Shown here one piece after another: positions 61,772-64,000 of a stretch of 64,000 bases of DNA. A model generated the notes under the pieces. That model was not told where the DNA came from. It saw only the letters and a program-made list of their open reading frames with translations, and did not search any database. This DNA comes from Cephalotus follicularis (Eukaryota; Streptophyta; Magnoliopsida; Oxalidales; Cephalotaceae). Where the stretch lies: NCBI GenBank assembly GCA_001972305.1, contig BDDD01002667.1, forward strand, positions 16,106 through 80,105, written 5' to 3'. Both the position numbers and the translations under genes were made by a program. Position 1 is the stretch's first letter. Each line of letters opens with the position of its first letter.

Positions 61772-62187
61772 GTTCTCTCTTGCTTCCCAAACGGCGTCAA
61801 CGCATTTCATGAAAAAACTACTGGAAAAGGGCGTCGATGCATAACACGAGCATCAATGCGTTTCTCAAGAATTGTTGAAAAAGGCGTCGACATTTATCAA
61901 CAACATCGACGCGTTTCACGAAAACATGAACAAGACATCGACGTCTATCAAGAACGTTGACGCGTTTCCTGGGAACATGAACAAGACATCGACGTCTATC
62001 AAGAACGTCGACGCGTTTCTTGGGAACATGAACAAGACATCGACGTCTATCAAGAACATCGACGTCTTTAACCCCCCCGGGTAGTTTCTGCATTTCAAAA
62101 AATGTAGAAAATAATGGTCTAGACTTTGGCATTCCAATATGGAAATCCAAACTGCAGTATGCATGTTCTAAACATAATTCAAAACAC
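61772..62187. other. Unassigned segment with 51-bp array
   Basis: Lies between the end of similarity in K's LTR and the leader of H. Dominated by YCGA sites and a 51-bp tandem array (61883-62070), then TAACCCCCCCGGG and AT-rich sequence. It could be the end of a diverged or recombined LTR. ATTAT at 62188-62192, equal to the five bases before K (54527-54531), may mark the far side of the target duplication, but chance is possible. Confidence 0.4.
61883..62070. repeat. 51-bp tandem array with paired YCGA sites
   Basis: Units begin GACATCGACGTC at 61934, 61985 and 62036 (51 bp apart), with a diverged unit before them from about 61883. Each unit holds two sites, GACATCGACGTC and AACGTCGACGCG, with cores 20 bp apart. 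Translation gives a spurious 17-residue repeat. Confidence 0.9.
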
Positions 62188-62192
62188 ATTAT

Positions 62193-62364
62193 ATCAAATT
62201 CACCAAGTCAAAAATGCAATGAAATCCAATTTCATGAAAATTTCACTAAGGCACTTTGAAAATCTAGTTTGATCATAAAACACATCCATTAATTAAAGCA
62301 TTAATCAGTACATCATCTAAAGCATAAATTCAATCAAGGATGATGTGGGACGCTCTGATACCAC
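62193..62364 (-). other. Element H leader, LTR-proximal part with primer-binding site
   Basis: AT-rich, no ORF. GCTCTGATACCA at 62352-62363, adjoining the 5' LTR start at 62365, is the tRNA-iMet primer-binding site in complement. Confidence 0.75.
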
Positions 62365-63754
62365 TGTTGGAAATCGTATAAACCGAATCCGGTGCCAAAA
62401 ATGGACTTAGGCATATAGGGTGTAGAACAAAACATTTTCGTACAAACATGGCAGAGGAAGAACACCCAATAAAATAAAAAACAGTCCATAAGGCATGTCC
62501 AAGACCACATGGATCACCACATCATCAACAGAATTGAATTGGTGTCACCATATCAAACAATGGTGACACACAAGCATGGCAAGAAGAGAAGGACCAAGAG
62601 ATATACCAACAAGTGAAGGCTCCTTCTTTCTTTGCCCCTACACGCTTGAGTAGATTCCCTCTTTAATTTTCTCCAAGTCTCTGGAACAACAAGTAATCCA
62701 ACCAACAATAACCTAGAACAAAGTGTATGAACTCTCTCTCTGTCACTTAGCTTAGAAAAGGTAAATTAATATTGACCAATGAAGTCAATAATCAATCCAC
62801 CCCAGATAAGCTCTTGCTTGGTGTATCACGGATGAAACTAAGTCGTCAGTTCGCGTGCACTATAATCTCTTGTCATGCTTGGCCCCGATTGAGGTCTAGG
62901 GTAAGGATATGTGTCAACCCTAGATAATACCTCAATGGCTAAAACATCTGATCATTACTAGGACCTTTGTTAAACTCTCCAAAAATCTAATTTCCAGTCT
63001 ACCTCAACGTTGGCCAAGGGTTTCATAAGTCCAAAGTATAATCAGACCATAATAGGGCCGATCACCTTCGCTCAGGTGTGACAATCCCATATTGCGCACT
63101 CACTTATTTTCGTATAGTTTCGATCATACCCAAAGACCACCCGATTGCCAGCCCTGCGTAAGGACTGGGTAAGGTGGAGATCAATGCAGAACCGTCTCCA
63201 TACAATATAGAGTAGTCGCTCAGGTCTAAGGATCAGACGAGTTTAAGAACTCGCTAAGTGATGATCACTTATACACAACCACAACAAGTAGGAGTCACTA
63301 CTGAAACGAGAATAGCGACTATCCAAATAGTATCTCCTACGCGAGTCCTGTTCAGTGTACACGCTCCCAGCGTGCACCCCGTATTTGCCCTAGTGTCCAA
63401 CACATATGGTAGTGAGAGAATCCATCCTCCAATTCCTTGAGCAGGCAACATACTCGCAAGTCTATCCGATTCACTGATGCCCACAAAGTGAACCTATGAC
63501 TTGGAACTAATTTGACATAAGGAATAAGGTAACCAATCTCACAGCCTCTATGCTAGGCATCCAACCTTATGTCAGGGCATCACAATTGTAAGCAGGTAAA
63601 TAATAAACTACTTCAATTAAGTGATAAAACACAAGTGATATAGCCATAACAAAATTAGCATGCATCATATATATAAGGAATAAGATTGTTTCATACAAGA
63701 TAAGATATAATTTGACAACCCATCTAATGGCTTGTCGGGCCACTATATCAAACA
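62365..63754 (-). repeat. Element H 5' LTR
   Basis: TGTTGGAAATCG to CTATATCAAACA (1390 bp), aligning with 31260-33334 at both ends but shorter and without the YCGA cluster. Followed by the target duplication TGATC (63755-63759). Confidence 0.87.
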
Positions 63755-64000
63755 TGATCTACACTTCCTCCCGTAGAAAGCCTCGTATGGTGCCATGCCG
63801 ATACTGGAATAATAGCTGTTATTATAAGAAAACTCTATCAGAAGAATATGGTCCTCCCAAGTACCAGCGAAGTCGATAATACAAGCTCAGAGCATATCCT
63901 CCAAGGTCTGGATGGTACGCTCTGACTGGCCATCTGTTTGTGGGTGAAAGGTAGTGCTAAGGTTCAGCTTTGTCCCAAAAGTTGTCTGAAACCTCTTCCA
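63755..64000 (-). pseudogene. Element E integrase, continuation to window edge (fossil)
   Basis: On the minus strand it encodes integrase sequence equivalent to K at about 57235-57480 (complement of CTCCCGTAGAAAGCCTCGTA, then the FHPQTDGQSERTIQTLED-like zone). Continues the integrase left at 31259. Confidence 0.85.

Larger units (their letters stand above)
31260..63754 (-). mobile_element. Element H: Ty1/Copia retrotransposon hosting F, J and K
   Basis: The minus-strand Copia is flanked by TGATC duplications (31255-31259 and 63755-63759). Parts: 3' LTR 31260-33334, RNase H, RT, integrase, protease, gag, leader, primer-binding site (62352-62363) and 5' LTR 62365-63754. Three Gypsy elements (F, J, K) interrupt it. 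Integrase lies 5' of RT, the Copia order. The LTRs differ by about 5% over comparable sequence by eye, roughly two million years. Lineage within Copia is not resolved. Pol has several breaks; gag looks whole. Confidence 0.88.
26092..64000 (-). mobile_element. Element E: Ty3/Gypsy chromovirus, 3' part, split by G and H, runs off right edge
   Basis: A minus-strand Gypsy whose 3' LTR (26092-30631) is interrupted by G. Its integrase region is interrupted by H (31260-63754) and resumes at 63755. Protein motifs match F and K closely. The left flank in C is TTATT (26087-26091); the right end is outside the window, so the duplication cannot be checked. The visible coding part is short and broken. Confidence 0.82.

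Noticed and set aside
61818-62189. ORFs on both strands with 17-residue repeats
   Set aside because: Translation of the 51-bp array.

Overview
The window is plant nuclear DNA made almost entirely of nested LTR retrotransposons. Ty1/Copia and Ty3/Gypsy elements carry CCHC gag knuckles, plant-type chromovirus pol and primer-binding sites matching initiator tRNA-Met (TGGTATCAGAGC). One SIRE-like Copia element also has an extra ORF after pol. This suggests a repeat-rich, probably pericentromeric, region of a flowering plant, most likely a eudicot. I could not support any host gene, tRNA, rRNA or CRISPR array. All clade names and ages come from reading motifs and comparing LTRs by eye, not from searches.

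Layout, left to right. Element A (1-7735, +) is a SIRE-like Copia: gag, pol, an env-position ORF, and a 3' LTR that is incomplete at its right end. Element B (7736-14586, -) is a decayed Gypsy with a 2.9-kb 5' LTR. It contains a solo LTR of the A family (10323-11439) with its 5-bp target duplication. Element C (14587-26091, +) is the last part of a Gypsy pol and its long 3' LTR. Gypsy element D (17074-25677, -) sits inside that LTR with the target duplication ATATG. Element E (26092 to the right edge, -) is a Gypsy inserted in the same LTR of C. E's own LTR is split by a 2.3-kb insertion, G. E's integrase region is split by Copia element H (31260-63754, -, duplication TGATC). H in turn is split three times: by Gypsy F (34050-43537, +, duplication TGCGT), by gag-only Gypsy J (44024-50653, -, duplication AAACY) and by Gypsy K (54532 to about 61771, -). 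The insertion order is therefore C, then B, D and E, then G and H (in E), then F, J and K (in H). LTR divergence agrees roughly: about 5% for H and about 2-3% for F, J, K and D.

The most unusual signal is not a gene. The non-coding parts of A, B, C, D, E, F, H, J and K, which cover both superfamilies, carry clusters of short, near-palindromic sites built on a YCGA/RYCGAC core (GTCGAC, ATCGAC, GCCGAC). Neighbouring sites are repeatedly spaced 20-22 bp, about two DNA turns. The flanks come in three flavours: AAAGCGTCGACGCTTT in A-D, AAAGACRTCGAYGTCTTT in F, H and K, and CAGYCGACTG in E and J. Two of the three flavours lie in both Ty1/Copia or Ty3/Gypsy lineages that otherwise do not resemble each other. 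This could be a shared regulatory module, for example a phased array of CBF/DREB-type sites, but that function is inference.

Other repeats include a 44-bp hairpin-bearing array in B's LTR, a 30-bp array in F's LTRs with different copy number at each end, a 388-bp tandem duplication in J's LTR and a 51-bp array at 61883-62070. Single N bases at 10322 and 23992 fall exactly at LTR edges and may mark assembly joins.
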